NCBI GenBank assembly: GCA_947478315.1
Contig: CANJWF010000018.1
Location: 1-12,952 of the forward strand
DNA length: 12,952 nucleotides
Direction of reading: 5' to 3'
DNA from: Sphingobacteriaceae bacterium
Lineage (GTDB): Bacteria; Bacteroidota; Bacteroidia; Sphingobacteriales; Sphingobacteriaceae
Made by a program: the position numbers and the translations under genes. The notes below the pieces were generated by a model. It was not told the origin of the DNA. It ran no database searches and worked only from the letters and a program-made list of their open reading frames with translations. Shown here in pieces: positions 1 through 6,841 of the stretch; the first letter of the stretch is position 1; every line of letters starts with the position of its first letter.

Positions 1-96
1 TCAGATAAATATACAATAATTTCTCTTCAAAAACAAGATAATTTATTGACAATCAAATGATTAAATAATGTTCGTTTTTAAATTTATTTTAATGCG

Positions 97-121
97 TTTG
101 CCCTGAGATTGTATACCTTTG
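97..121 (+). promoter_or_regulatory. possible Bacteroidetes-type promoter of the TonB receptor gene
   Basis: TACCTTTG at 114-121 matches the Bacteroidetes -7 element TAnnTTTG exactly. A TTTG lies at 97-100, but the 13-nt spacer between them is shorter than the usual 17-23, so the -33 assignment is weak. If the -7 element is real, transcription starts near 126-128. That excludes the in-frame TTG at 109 as the receptor start and leaves ATG 154 or ATG 181. Confidence 0.35.
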
Positions 122-180
122 CGCACCAATCGATATTCGTATTACACGTCGGAATGCGTAGTTCATCATACTCTTGTTTA

Positions 181-2598
181 ATGAAAAGAATCAATCAATG
201 GCGATTTTGCAATAAAAAATCGGTTTCAAACTTAACTTTTCGTCCAAAGCATAAACGTTGTAAAATCAATAAAAACACTTTGTTGCTGTTTTTTGCAATC
301 TTTTTTTTAAATAGTGCATTTGCCCGACTAAAAGTTACCTTAAGTGGTTATGTGAAAGATGCCAGTACTGGGGAGCCTCTTGTAAGTGCAGTTGTAGCTA
401 TTAGTGAACTAAATAAAAAAGTAGTAACTAATCAGGGCGGTTTTTACTCTATTACTCTTGCTAAGGGTACTTATCGTATAGCTGTGTCAACGATTGGTTA
501 TAAAACACAGTCGTCAGTCATGAAAATTGATGACGATAAAACGGTTGATTTTCAACTCACATTTGATAATTTCTCGCTCAATGAGGTGGTTGTCTCGGAG
601 ACTAAAAAGAAAAATGTTAAGAGTACGGAAATGGGAGTAACACGCCTAAATATTCAAACTATCGAGAAAATTCCAGCTTTTATGGGAGAAGTAGATTTGG
701 TCAGAGCTGTGCAAATGATGCCAGGTGTGACCACTGTTGGCGAAGGGGCACCCGGGTTTAATGTTAGAGGGGGGAGCGTTGACCAAAATTTGATTTTGTT
801 TGATGATGCTCAAGTGTTTAATAGTTCACATATGCTCGGCTTCTTTTCTATTTTTAATCCAGATGTAGTGAAAGATGTTAAACTTATAAAAGGAGGTATT
901 CCTGCTAATTATGGAGGGCGTTTAGCATCCGTTTTAGATATAAGGGTAAAAGAAGGTAATCCTAAGCAAATGCAAATTACTGGAGGTATCGGAACTGTTT
1001 TTTCAAGGCTTAGTATAGAAAGTCCCATTGGAAATAAAGGTTCATTTGTTGTTGCGGGTCGTCGCTCTTATTTTGATTTATTTTTAAAATTATCTTCCGA
1101 TACCACCATTAATAGTAGTATTTTCAATTTTACAGATTTCAATTTTAAAGCCAACTATAATTTAAACTCTCAAAACAAATTATATTTCTCCGCATACTGG
1201 GGGAGAGATAATTTAGGTTTTGGCAACAGATTTAATACCAATTGGGGCAATGTAGCCTTGAATGTGAGATGGAATCAAACTTTCTCTCCAATTTTTTTTA
1301 GTAATATAAGTGCTGTTTATAGTAGTTATGATTATTCTTTGGGACCGAAAAGTGGCTCTAATCAATTTACTTGGACAGGAGCCATAGCAAACTACGGATT
1401 AAAAGCAGACTATAACTGGAATTTATCGAAGCACGAAATCCATTTTGGAGCATCAGGAACTTTTTATCAGTTTAACCCCGGTGAAATCAATGGTTCGGGT
1501 AATTTTAATAGTTTCAAATTAAAAACTCAACAATCTTTAGAAAGTGGAATTTATTTAGAAGACGAATATAATATCAATGCACAGCTCTCCCTTCGGTATG
1601 GAATTCGTCTTTCTACTTATCAATTAATAGGTCCTGCTACTCTTTATCAATATAAAGACAACAACGGAAAGAGAAAAACTTTGACTGATTCAGTTCAATA
1701 TGGTAATGGACAAATTGCAGCTAATTATTTTAATCCTGAACCTAGAATTTCATTCAGATGGAGTCTGCAAGATATGTCGTCGATTAAATTCGGTTATCAT
1801 AGAATGGCGCAATATATACACATGATATCTAGTCAATTAGCTGCCGCTCCATTTGATAACTATATTTCTAGTTCTAAAAATGTTAAGCCACAAATAGCCG
1901 ATCAAGTGTCAGTGGGATACTTTCGTAATTTTTTCGATGATCAAATAGAAACATCTGTAGAATGCTATTACAAATGGATGCAAAATGCGATAGGCTACGT
2001 GCCAGATGCAAATACTCTTTTACAACCTTATATGGAAGGAGAATTATTGTTCGGTAAAGCTCGTTCTTATGGAGCAGAATTTTATGTCAGAAAAACTAAA
2101 GGAAAAATTACGGGTTGGGTTAGTTATACCTTAGCGAAAACAGAGCAACAAGTAAATGGGATTAACAACGATCAATATTTTCCTGCAAATTACGACAGAA
2201 GACATAATCTTAATGCAGCTGTAATGTGGCAAATTAGTAATGCATTTAGCGCTAGCTTAGATTTTGTTTATTTATCGGGAGTAAGGGCTAATTTCCCTAC
2301 GTCTAAATATTTTTATCAAGGATTATTACTTGCCGATAACTATTACAATACACGCAATAATTATAAAGTACCAGACTACCATCGGATGGATTTTTCTCTT
2401 ACTTACGAGCCCATTGCAAATAAAAACAGGCGTTATCACACTAGTTGGGTGTTTTCTGCTTATAATCTTTATAGTAGGAGAAATCCTTATTCAGTTTCTT
2501 TCAGACCCAATGCAGATAATCCAACTAATGCGGAGGCTGTGCAATTATCAATAGTAGGCTCTATTGTACCCGCCGTGACTTTTAACTTTAAATATTAA
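181..2598 (+). CDS. TonB-dependent outer membrane receptor with carboxypeptidase-regulatory-like N-terminal domain
   Basis: This is an outer-membrane, TonB/ExbBD-energised gated channel that imports an unknown ligand. From ATG 181 the protein has 805 residues. A long basic n-region precedes a hydrophobic stretch (about 33-48, ending in AFA), read as a signal peptide. A carboxypeptidase-regulatory-like beta-sandwich follows (about 53-135, opening with SGYVKDASTGEPL and including a GGFYSI strand). Next come the plug (about 145-262, with PGV near 181 and FNVRGG near 193-198) and a beta-barrel to the C-terminus, which ends in FNFKY with the terminal aromatic residue typical of outer-membrane proteins. 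The start is uncertain: TTG 109 and ATG 154 are in frame upstream, and no good ribosome binding site decides. The DUF4249 lipoprotein gene begins 57 nt downstream, so the two probably form one transport unit. The size and single plug resemble FecA/CirA-like receptors more than the roughly 1000-residue SusC proteins. The substrate cannot be read from the sequence. Confidence 0.9.
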   Translation: MKRINQWRFCNKKSVSNLTFRPKHKRCKINKNTLLLFFAIFFLNSAFARLKVTLSGYVKDASTGEPLVSAVVAISELNKKVVTNQGGFYSITLAKGTYRIAVSTIGYKTQSSVMKIDDDKTVDFQLTFDNFSLNEVVVSETKKKNVKSTEMGVTRLNIQTIEKIPAFMGEVDLVRAVQMMPGVTTVGEGAPGFNVRGGSVDQNLILFDDAQVFNSSHMLGFFSIFNPDVVKDVKLIKGGIPANYGGRLASVLDIRVKEGNPKQMQITGGIGTVFSRLSIESPIGNKGSFVVAGRRSYFDLFLKLSSDTTINSSIFNFTDFNFKANYNLNSQNKLYFSAYWGRDNLGFGNRFNTNWGNVALNVRWNQTFSPIFFSNISAVYSSYDYSLGPKSGSNQFTWTGAIANYGLKADYNWNLSKHEIHFGASGTFYQFNPGEINGSGNFNSFKLKTQQSLESGIYLEDEYNINAQLSLRYGIRLSTYQLIGPATLYQYKDNNGKRKTLTDSVQYGNGQIAANYFNPEPRISFRWSLQDMSSIKFGYHRMAQYIHMISSQLAAAPFDNYISSSKNVKPQIADQVSVGYFRNFFDDQIETSVECYYKWMQNAIGYVPDANTLLQPYMEGELLFGKARSYGAEFYVRKTKGKITGWVSYTLAKTEQQVNGINNDQYFPANYDRRHNLNAAVMWQISNAFSASLDFVYLSGVRANFPTSKYFYQGLLLADNYYNTRNNYKVPDYHRMDFSLTYEPIANKNRRYHTSWVFSAYNLYSRRNPYSVSFRPNADNPTNAEAVQLSIVGSIVPAVTFNFKY

Positions 2599-2655
2599 TT
2601 TAGATTAGTTGGGTAATGATTTTTTTAGCCTTGTTATATTTTTCAATAACCATAA

Positions 2656-3549
2656 ATGATAATTCTCATGAGTGAATTTTCAATCATCAATACGATTAAA
2701 TTATTCTTACTCGCCATTATTTTAATTTTCGCATCATGTGAAGATATTATTAATGCCGATTTAGATAAAGCTCCCAGTCAACTTGTAGTAGATGCGCAGA
2801 TTAATGATTTATCGACCAGTCAAACGATTAATTTATCATTATCGGCACCTTATTTTCAAGATGGATTAACACCTAAAGCGCAAGGAGCAGAAGTTAGTAT
2901 ACAAGATAATGAAGGTCATCTTGTCGTATTTCAAGAGACATTACCTGGAGTATATCAAACCAATAATTTATTAGGAAAACCAAGTAATACTTATACTCTT
3001 ACCATCAAATATCAAGGAGAAACTTATTGGTCGACAGCTACCATGCCTCGAAAGCCAGTTGTGGACTCGATTCAATATGATTCCGAAATTAATCCGAGAA
3101 AAAACACAGAAAAACGTTATACCTTCTATTTGTATGCTCAAGAGCCCAAAGGGAAAGGAGATAATTACAAATCGAAAGCATTTATAAATAATCAAATACA
3201 GTTAGATAATTCACAGGATATGTTACGAGCAGTAACCCTCAAGGATGATTTGTTAGTTGACGGTAATTACATTAAGGATAATCCATGTTTTCGAACCACT
3301 AAATTAAATTCAAATGACGCTGTTACTATTCAATTTATGGCAGTAGATCGAGATGTGTTTTCTTTTTATTTTCAAGTAGCATCCCAATCACAAGGTGGAT
3401 TATTTAGTCCGCCTCCAGCTAATATAAACGGCAATATTTATAATTCTAATGTATTGGGAAAAAAACCTTTAGGTTTGTTTATCGCTACTCCAATTAATGT
3501 TTTTGAAGGCACTATCATTGCAGATAAGGGTACTTTAAAGAAAAAATAA
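2656..3549 (+). CDS. DUF4249-family lipoprotein, partner of the TonB-dependent receptor
   Basis: The product has 297 residues. Its N-terminus is a lipoprotein signal: a hydrophobic run at about residues 14-26 followed by FASC, with Cys28 the likely lipidated residue. The following CEDIINADLDKAPSQLVVDA matches the usual opening of DUF4249 proteins (a CED-type start, then an acidic and proline-containing linker leading into LVV). The acidic residues just after the cysteine are compatible with export to the cell surface, as in Bacteroidetes lipoprotein export signals, but this is inference. The rest looks beta-rich, and the length is normal for the family. DUF4249 genes are commonly found directly after TonB-dependent receptors of the type encoded here, so this protein probably helps capture or hand over the ligand; no biochemical function is established. 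ATG 2668 (MSEF) is an alternative start that still leaves a workable signal peptide. Confidence 0.82.
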   Translation: MIILMSEFSIINTIKLFLLAIILIFASCEDIINADLDKAPSQLVVDAQINDLSTSQTINLSLSAPYFQDGLTPKAQGAEVSIQDNEGHLVVFQETLPGVYQTNNLLGKPSNTYTLTIKYQGETYWSTATMPRKPVVDSIQYDSEINPRKNTEKRYTFYLYAQEPKGKGDNYKSKAFINNQIQLDNSQDMLRAVTLKDDLLVDGNYIKDNPCFRTTKLNSNDAVTIQFMAVDRDVFSFYFQVASQSQGGLFSPPPANINGNIYNSNVLGKKPLGLFIATPINVFEGTIIADKGTLKKK

Positions 3550-3566
3550 TAAGTGTCGTAGAATTA

Positions 3567-3596
3567 ATGCAGCTTTTTTGTAAAAAAATTTTGCAT
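3567..3596 (+). terminator. possible AT-rich hairpin terminator after the DUF4249 gene
   Basis: ATGCA (3567-3571) pairs with TGCAT (3592-3596), and T6 (3574-3579) pairs with the A7 run (3582-3588) around a 2-nt loop, with small internal loops between. It lies 17 nt past the stop codon and could end the receptor transcript. The stem is nearly all A-T, and its 3' arm overlaps the -33 element of the tRNA promoter, so termination is only a suggestion. Confidence 0.3.
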
Positions 3597-3619
3597 AACA
3601 ATACTAATTCTTAAATTTG
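3590..3619 (+). promoter_or_regulatory. Bacteroidetes sigma-A-type promoter of the tRNA-tuf cluster
   Basis: TTTG at 3590-3593 and TAAATTTG at 3612-3619 are separated by 18 nt. Both elements and the spacing agree with the Bacteroidetes housekeeping consensus (TTTG at -33, TAnnTTTG at -7). The predicted start point near 3625 leaves a leader of about 40 nt before the first tRNA. It is the best promoter match in the window and could serve the four tRNAs and tuf, possibly extending further downstream. Confidence 0.65.
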
Positions 3620-3666
3620 TACTCCGTTTGGATTCTCAAGTGCGTTAGTTCAAGCATAAAATAAAA

Positions 3667-3739
<73 letters not shown>

Positions 3740-3743
3740 CGAT

Positions 3744-3827
3744 GGGGAGATACCAGAGCGGTCAAATGGGGCGGACTGTAAATCCGCTGCTTCGGCTACG
3801 AAGGTTCGAATCCTTCTCTCCCCACCA
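3744..3827 (+). tRNA. tRNA-Tyr, anticodon GTA, with CCA encoded
   Basis: A type II tRNA with a long variable arm. The acceptor stem GGGGAGA (3744-3750) pairs with TCTCCCC (3817-3823), with discriminator A at 3824 and an encoded CCA at 3825-3827. The anticodon stem-loop is GCGGA-CTGTAAA-TCCGC, giving GTA (tyrosine). The variable arm contains TGCTTCGGCTACG, and the T arm is GAAGG-TTCGAAT-CCTTC. It begins only 4 nt after the preceding tRNA, so processing must separate them. Its position corresponds to E. coli tyrU. It is the only tRNA here with CCA in the DNA. Confidence 0.97.
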
Positions 3828-3830
3828 TAA

Positions 3831-3903
3831 GCGGAAGTAGCTCAGTTGGTAGAGCGATAGCCTTCCAAGCTATAGGTCGCGAGTTCGAACCTCGTCTTCC
3901 GCT
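3831..3903 (+). tRNA. tRNA-Gly, anticodon TCC
   Basis: A complete 73-nt cloverleaf. The acceptor stem GCGGAAG (3831-3837) pairs with CTTCCGC ending at 3902, with discriminator T at 3903. The anticodon stem-loop ATAGC-CTTCCAA-GCTAT gives TCC (glycine, GGA/GGG codons). The T arm is GCGAG-TTCGAAC-CTCGT. CCA is not encoded. Only 3 nt separate it from the encoded CCA of tRNA-Tyr. Its position corresponds to E. coli glyT. Confidence 0.97.
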
Positions 3904-3965
3904 CGGTGTTTTAATAGTAAGTGCTTTTATGGCAAGCTTATTTTGCTGTTTATCTTAAGTGGTAA

Positions 3966-4037
<72 letters not shown>

Positions 4038-4121
4038 CGGTAGGGCAATATTTTGATACATTGTATATTGAATATTTAAATCAATAATTTTTAAACTACA
4101 AACTCTAATTAGTATAATAAC

Positions 4122-5309
4122 ATGGCAAAAGAAAAATTTGACCGCAGTAAACCGCATCTAAACATAGGTACCATAGGTCACGTTGACCACGGAAAAACTA
4201 CATTGACCGCTGCTATAACAAAAGTATTAGCTGATAAAGGATGGTCAGAAGCTCGTTCTTTTGAATCTATTGACTCGGCTCCAGAAGAGAAAGAGAGAGG
4301 TATTACTATTAATACGGCTCACGTTGAGTATTCGACAGATAAGCGTCATTATGCACATGTTGATTGTCCGGGTCATGCTGACTACGTAAAAAACATGGTT
4401 ACGGGTGCTGCCCAAATGGACGGTGCCATATTGGTAGTTGCTGCAACAGATGGACCGATGCCTCAAACTCGTGAGCATATTTTGTTGGCTCGTCAAGTAG
4501 GTGTTCCTGCATTGGTTGTGTTTATGAATAAGGTAGATATGGTTGACGATCCTGAGTTGTTAGAGTTAGTTGAAATGGAGATTCGTGAATTGCTTTCTTT
4601 TTATGAGTTTCCTGGTGATGATATTCCTGTTATTCGTGGATCTGCATTAGGTGGCTTGAATGGTGATGCTAAGTGGACTGAAAAAATCATAGAATTGATG
4701 GCGGCAGTCGATGAGTATATTCCGATTCCTCCGCGTTTGACAGATTTGCCTTTCTTGATGCCTGTAGAAGATGTGTTTTCTATTACAGGAAGAGGAACAG
4801 TTGCTACTGGGCGTATTGAACGAGGCGTAATTAATTCAGGGGATAAAGTTCAAATTTTGGGTATGGGTGCCGAAGATTTAGAATCGGTAGTGACAGGAGT
4901 AGAAATGTTTCGTAAAATTTTAGATAGAGGAGAAGCTGGGGATAACGTAGGATTGTTGTTGCGCGGTATTGAGAAAACAGACATTCGTAGAGGAATGGTT
5001 ATTTGTAAGCCAGGTTCTGTAACTCCTCATACTGATTTCAAAGCTGAGGTTTATGTTTTATCTAAAGCTGAGGGAGGTCGTCATACTCCTTTCTTCAACA
5101 AGTATCGTCCACAATTTTATTTCCGTACTACCGATGTTACAGGTGAGATTTCACTTCCTGAAGGAGTAGAAATGGTTATGCCAGGTGATAATGTTACTAT
5201 TACTGTTAAATTAATTAATGCCATTGCGATGGAAAAAGGATTGCGTTTTGCTATTCGTGAAGGTGGAAGAACTGTAGGGGCAGGTCAAGTAACAGAAATA
5301 TTGAAGTAG
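4122..5309 (+). CDS. tuf: elongation factor Tu
   Basis: This cytoplasmic GTPase delivers aminoacyl-tRNA to the ribosomal A site. The 395-residue length is normal. Domain 1 carries all the G motifs: GHVDHGKT (19-26), the switch I threonine in RGITI (Thr62), DCPGH (81-85) with catalytic His85, NKVD (136-139) and SAL (174-176). Domains 2 and 3 follow, with FSITGRGTVATGRIERG and the C-terminal GGRTVGAGQVTEIL. ATG 4122 begins the canonical MAKEKFDRSKPHLNIGTIGH opening. No Shine-Dalgarno is visible; the start sits in an A/T-rich context. It lies 84 nt after tRNA-Thr(GGT) with no clear promoter between, so it is probably co-transcribed with the tRNAs and released by tRNA 3'-end processing. The antibiotic-contact regions look ordinary. 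Confidence 0.99.
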   Translation: MAKEKFDRSKPHLNIGTIGHVDHGKTTLTAAITKVLADKGWSEARSFESIDSAPEEKERGITINTAHVEYSTDKRHYAHVDCPGHADYVKNMVTGAAQMDGAILVVAATDGPMPQTREHILLARQVGVPALVVFMNKVDMVDDPELLELVEMEIRELLSFYEFPGDDIPVIRGSALGGLNGDAKWTEKIIELMAAVDEYIPIPPRLTDLPFLMPVEDVFSITGRGTVATGRIERGVINSGDKVQILGMGAEDLESVVTGVEMFRKILDRGEAGDNVGLLLRGIEKTDIRRGMVICKPGSVTPHTDFKAEVYVLSKAEGGRHTPFFNKYRPQFYFRTTDVTGEISLPEGVEMVMPGDNVTITVKLINAIAMEKGLRFAIREGGRTVGAGQVTEILK

Positions 5310-5327
5310 TATTTTTTTTCTTTTTTA

Positions 5328-5373
5328 GTTGGCAGGTAAGATAATTTTCTGATAAAATTATCAACCTGCCAAC
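5328..5373 (+). terminator. long hairpin between tuf and tRNA-Trp
   Basis: GTTGGCAGGT (5328-5337) pairs perfectly with ACCTGCCAAC (5364-5373). After a small AA/A internal loop, GATAATTTT (5340-5348) pairs with AAAATTATC (5354-5362), closing a 5-nt loop. That makes 19 base pairs in all. The T-rich tract (5310-5326) lies before the hairpin rather than after it, so this is not a textbook intrinsic terminator. It may be a Bacteroidetes-style terminator, a 3'-end protecting structure for the tuf mRNA, or an RNase processing site before tRNA-Trp. Confidence 0.55.
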
Positions 5374-5416
5374 TTGTTATAATGTTATTCGAATAGATTG
5401 CATTATAAATACATCT

Positions 5417-5489
5417 ACGGGTGTAGCTCAATTGGTAGAGTAGCGGTCTCCAAAACCGTTGGCTGGGAGTTCGAGTCTCTCCACCCGTG
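5417..5489 (+). tRNA. tRNA-Trp, anticodon CCA
   Basis: A complete 73-nt cloverleaf. The acceptor stem ACGGGTG (5417-5423) pairs with CACCCGT (5482-5488), with discriminator G at 5489, the identity base expected for tRNA-Trp. The anticodon stem-loop GCGGT-CTCCAAA-ACCGT gives CCA (tryptophan). The D arm GCTCAATTGGTAGAGT and T arm GGGAG-TTCGAGT-CTCTC are standard. The 3' CCA is not encoded. secE starts 21 nt downstream; tuf-trnW-secE order is also known from other bacteria such as Chlamydia. Confidence 0.97.
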
Positions 5490-5510
5490 CTCCTTAAAAT
5501 TAATCGGAAT

Positions 5511-5705
5511 ATGTCGAAATTTTTTCAATATATAAGAGAGTCGTATATAGAGCTAGTGGAGCATGTTTCTTGGCCTACTTGGTCGGAGCTTCAAAATAGT
5601 GCCGTAGTTGTATTATTGGCAACAGTTATTATAGCATTAGTGGTTTTCGCTATGGATGAAGCAGCAGGTAATTTATTGAAATATTTGTATCAATCCGTTG
5701 CATAA
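5511..5705 (+). CDS. secE: preprotein translocase subunit SecE
   Basis: SecE is the small essential clamp subunit of the SecYEG channel in the inner membrane. ATG 5511 gives 64 residues, the normal size for single-span bacterial SecE. An amphipathic N-terminal helix carries the conserved VSWPTW motif (19-24), followed by one transmembrane segment (about 30-48) and a short C-terminus. A GTG at 5487 is in frame but lies inside the 3' end of tRNA-Trp, so it is rejected. The gene sits 21 nt after the tRNA and 16 nt before nusG, the standard secE-nusG pairing. Its mRNA 5' end may be created by processing of tRNA-Trp. Confidence 0.95.
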   Translation: MSKFFQYIRESYIELVEHVSWPTWSELQNSAVVVLLATVIIALVVFAMDEAAGNLLKYLYQSVA

Positions 5706-5721
5706 TTTTAAAATAATTAAG

Positions 5722-6264
5722 ATGAGTGAGCAACTTAAATGGTATGTGGTTAGGGCTGTGAGTGGCAAAGAAAAAAAAGTAAAACAGTATATCGAAACAG
5801 AAATAACTCGTTTGGGTATGACTCATTTGGTACCTCAAGTGCTTATACCTACTGAAAAGTATTATCAAATGAGAGATGGAAAAAAAATAGCCAAAGAAAG
5901 AAATTATTTTCCAGGATATGTTCTCGTTGAAGCTGTTTTGGATGGTGAATTGGAACACGTTATAAAAAATATTAATAGTGTTATTGGTTTTTTGGGAGAT
6001 AAAGGTTCTACAGCCGTTCCTCTTCGTCAAAGCGAAGTGAATAGAATTTTAGGTAAAGTAGATGAGATGAGTGAACAAGGAGAAGTGATGAATATGCTTT
6101 ATTATGTTGGAGAAAATGTCAAAGTTATGGATGGTCCTTTTAATGGTTTTTCTGGAGTGATAGAAGAGGTTAATGAAGATAAGAAAAAATTAAAAGTTAT
6201 GGTTAAGATTTTTGGAAGGAGAACTCCTTTAGAATTGAATTACATGCAAGTTGAAAAGGAATAA
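5722..6264 (+). CDS. nusG: transcription termination/antitermination factor NusG
   Basis: NusG binds the RNA polymerase clamp, modulates pausing and couples transcription to translation or Rho. ATG 5722 gives 180 residues, the usual length. The NGN domain spans about residues 5-110 and opens with KWYVVRAVSGKE (5-16), containing YFPGYVLVEA and the INSVIGFLG strand. The KOW domain covers about 128-180 with GENVKVMDGPFNGFSG and the closing FGRRTPLEL. An in-frame TTG at 5698 overlaps the secE stop region and is a poorer start. The gene follows secE by 16 nt. Its stop codon lies inside the 5' arm of a long hairpin, so translation termination and folding of the downstream leader may interact. Confidence 0.97.
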   Translation: MSEQLKWYVVRAVSGKEKKVKQYIETEITRLGMTHLVPQVLIPTEKYYQMRDGKKIAKERNYFPGYVLVEAVLDGELEHVIKNINSVIGFLGDKGSTAVPLRQSEVNRILGKVDEMSEQGEVMNMLYYVGENVKVMDGPFNGFSGVIEEVNEDKKKLKVMVKIFGRRTPLELNYMQVEKE

Positions 6265-6295
6265 GACTGAAATTTTTTACTCTTATTCCTTTCAA
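6251..6295 (+). promoter_or_regulatory. inverted repeat spanning the nusG stop codon
   Basis: AAAGGAATAAGA (6255-6266) pairs perfectly with TCTTATTCCTTT (6281-6292), and TTG (6251-6253) extends the stem with CAA (6293-6295) past one bulged A. The result is 15 base pairs around a 14-nt loop holding a T6 run. The nusG stop TAA (6262-6264) is in the 5' arm. It may act as a terminator or attenuator before rplK, or as an mRNA processing site; no T-tract follows the stem. Confidence 0.55.
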
Positions 6296-6305
6296 ATTAA
6301 ATTGA

Positions 6306-6322
6306 GTTACAAGTGTTACAAG
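6306..6322 (+). repeat. tandem octamer GTTACAAG in the rplK leader
   Basis: GTTACAAG occurs at 6306-6313 and again at 6315-6322, one base apart, in the 105-nt nusG-rplK spacer. It could be part of a leader structure, for instance an L1-dependent control element, since L1 represses rplK-rplA translation in E. coli. The repeat alone does not show this. Confidence 0.4.
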
Positions 6323-6369
6323 CTTCCATATACAACTACAATTAAAAGGTAAATAAATTAACTAAGAAA

Positions 6370-6813
6370 ATGGCAAAAGAAGTTGGAGCGATCGTAAAAT
6401 TACAGATCAAGGGAGGTGCAGCCAATCCATCTCCTCCAGTAGGTCCTGCATTAGGTGCTAAGGGAGTTAATATAATGGAGTTCTGCAAGCAGTTTAATGC
6501 ACGTACCCAAGATAAACCCGGTAAAGTACTTCCTGTTGTAATTACTGTTTATGTTGATAAGTCGTTTGATTTTATCATAAAAACCCCACCTGTTGCTATT
6601 CAACTGCTTGAGGCTACGGGTTTAAAGGGAGGTTCAGCTGAGCCTAATCGTAAGAAAGTTTCTTCGGTATCCTGGGAGCAAGTAGAATCTATAGCTAAGG
6701 ATAAAATGCCAGACTTAAATGCGTTTACTGTAGAGTCAGCTATGAAAATGGTGGTAGGTACAGCGCGCAGCATGGGTATTACAGTTACAGGAAATGCTCC
6801 ATGGACAAATTAA
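6370..6813 (+). CDS. rplK: 50S ribosomal protein L11
   Basis: L11 binds the GTPase-associated region of 23S rRNA with the L10-L7/L12 stalk and supports factor-dependent GTP hydrolysis and the stringent response. The product has 147 residues, slightly longer than E. coli L11. The N-terminal domain carries NPSPPVGPALG (19-29), whose prolines 22-23 are the thiopeptide-antibiotic contact site and are intact. IKTPPVA begins the linker to the RNA-binding C-terminal domain, which ends in the usual ARSMGITVTG. The ATG opens with MAKEV, the family standard, in an A-rich context without Shine-Dalgarno. It starts the rplK-rplA-rplJ run, with rplA 28 nt downstream. Confidence 0.98.
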   Translation: MAKEVGAIVKLQIKGGAANPSPPVGPALGAKGVNIMEFCKQFNARTQDKPGKVLPVVITVYVDKSFDFIIKTPPVAIQLLEATGLKGGSAEPNRKKVSSVSWEQVESIAKDKMPDLNAFTVESAMKMVVGTARSMGITVTGNAPWTN

Positions 6814-6841
6814 CAATTAATTAAAAAAAAAGTTTAAGACA

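Noticed and set aside
3904..3965. Possible extra small RNA or degenerate tRNA between tRNA-Gly and tRNA-Thr
   Set aside because: Only a short imperfect hairpin (TAAGTGC and GCAAGCTTA) is visible, with no cloverleaf elements.
4038..4121. Possible separate tuf promoter in the tRNA-Thr to tuf spacer
   Set aside because: TTTTG at 4051-4055 is present but no TAnnTTTG lies at a suitable distance; co-transcription with the tRNAs is simpler.
5374..5400. Possible promoter for tRNA-Trp: TTG at 5374-5376 and TAGATTG at 5394-5400
   Set aside because: The -7 element lacks one T of TAnnTTTG and the first element sits at the edge of the long hairpin; too weak to annotate.
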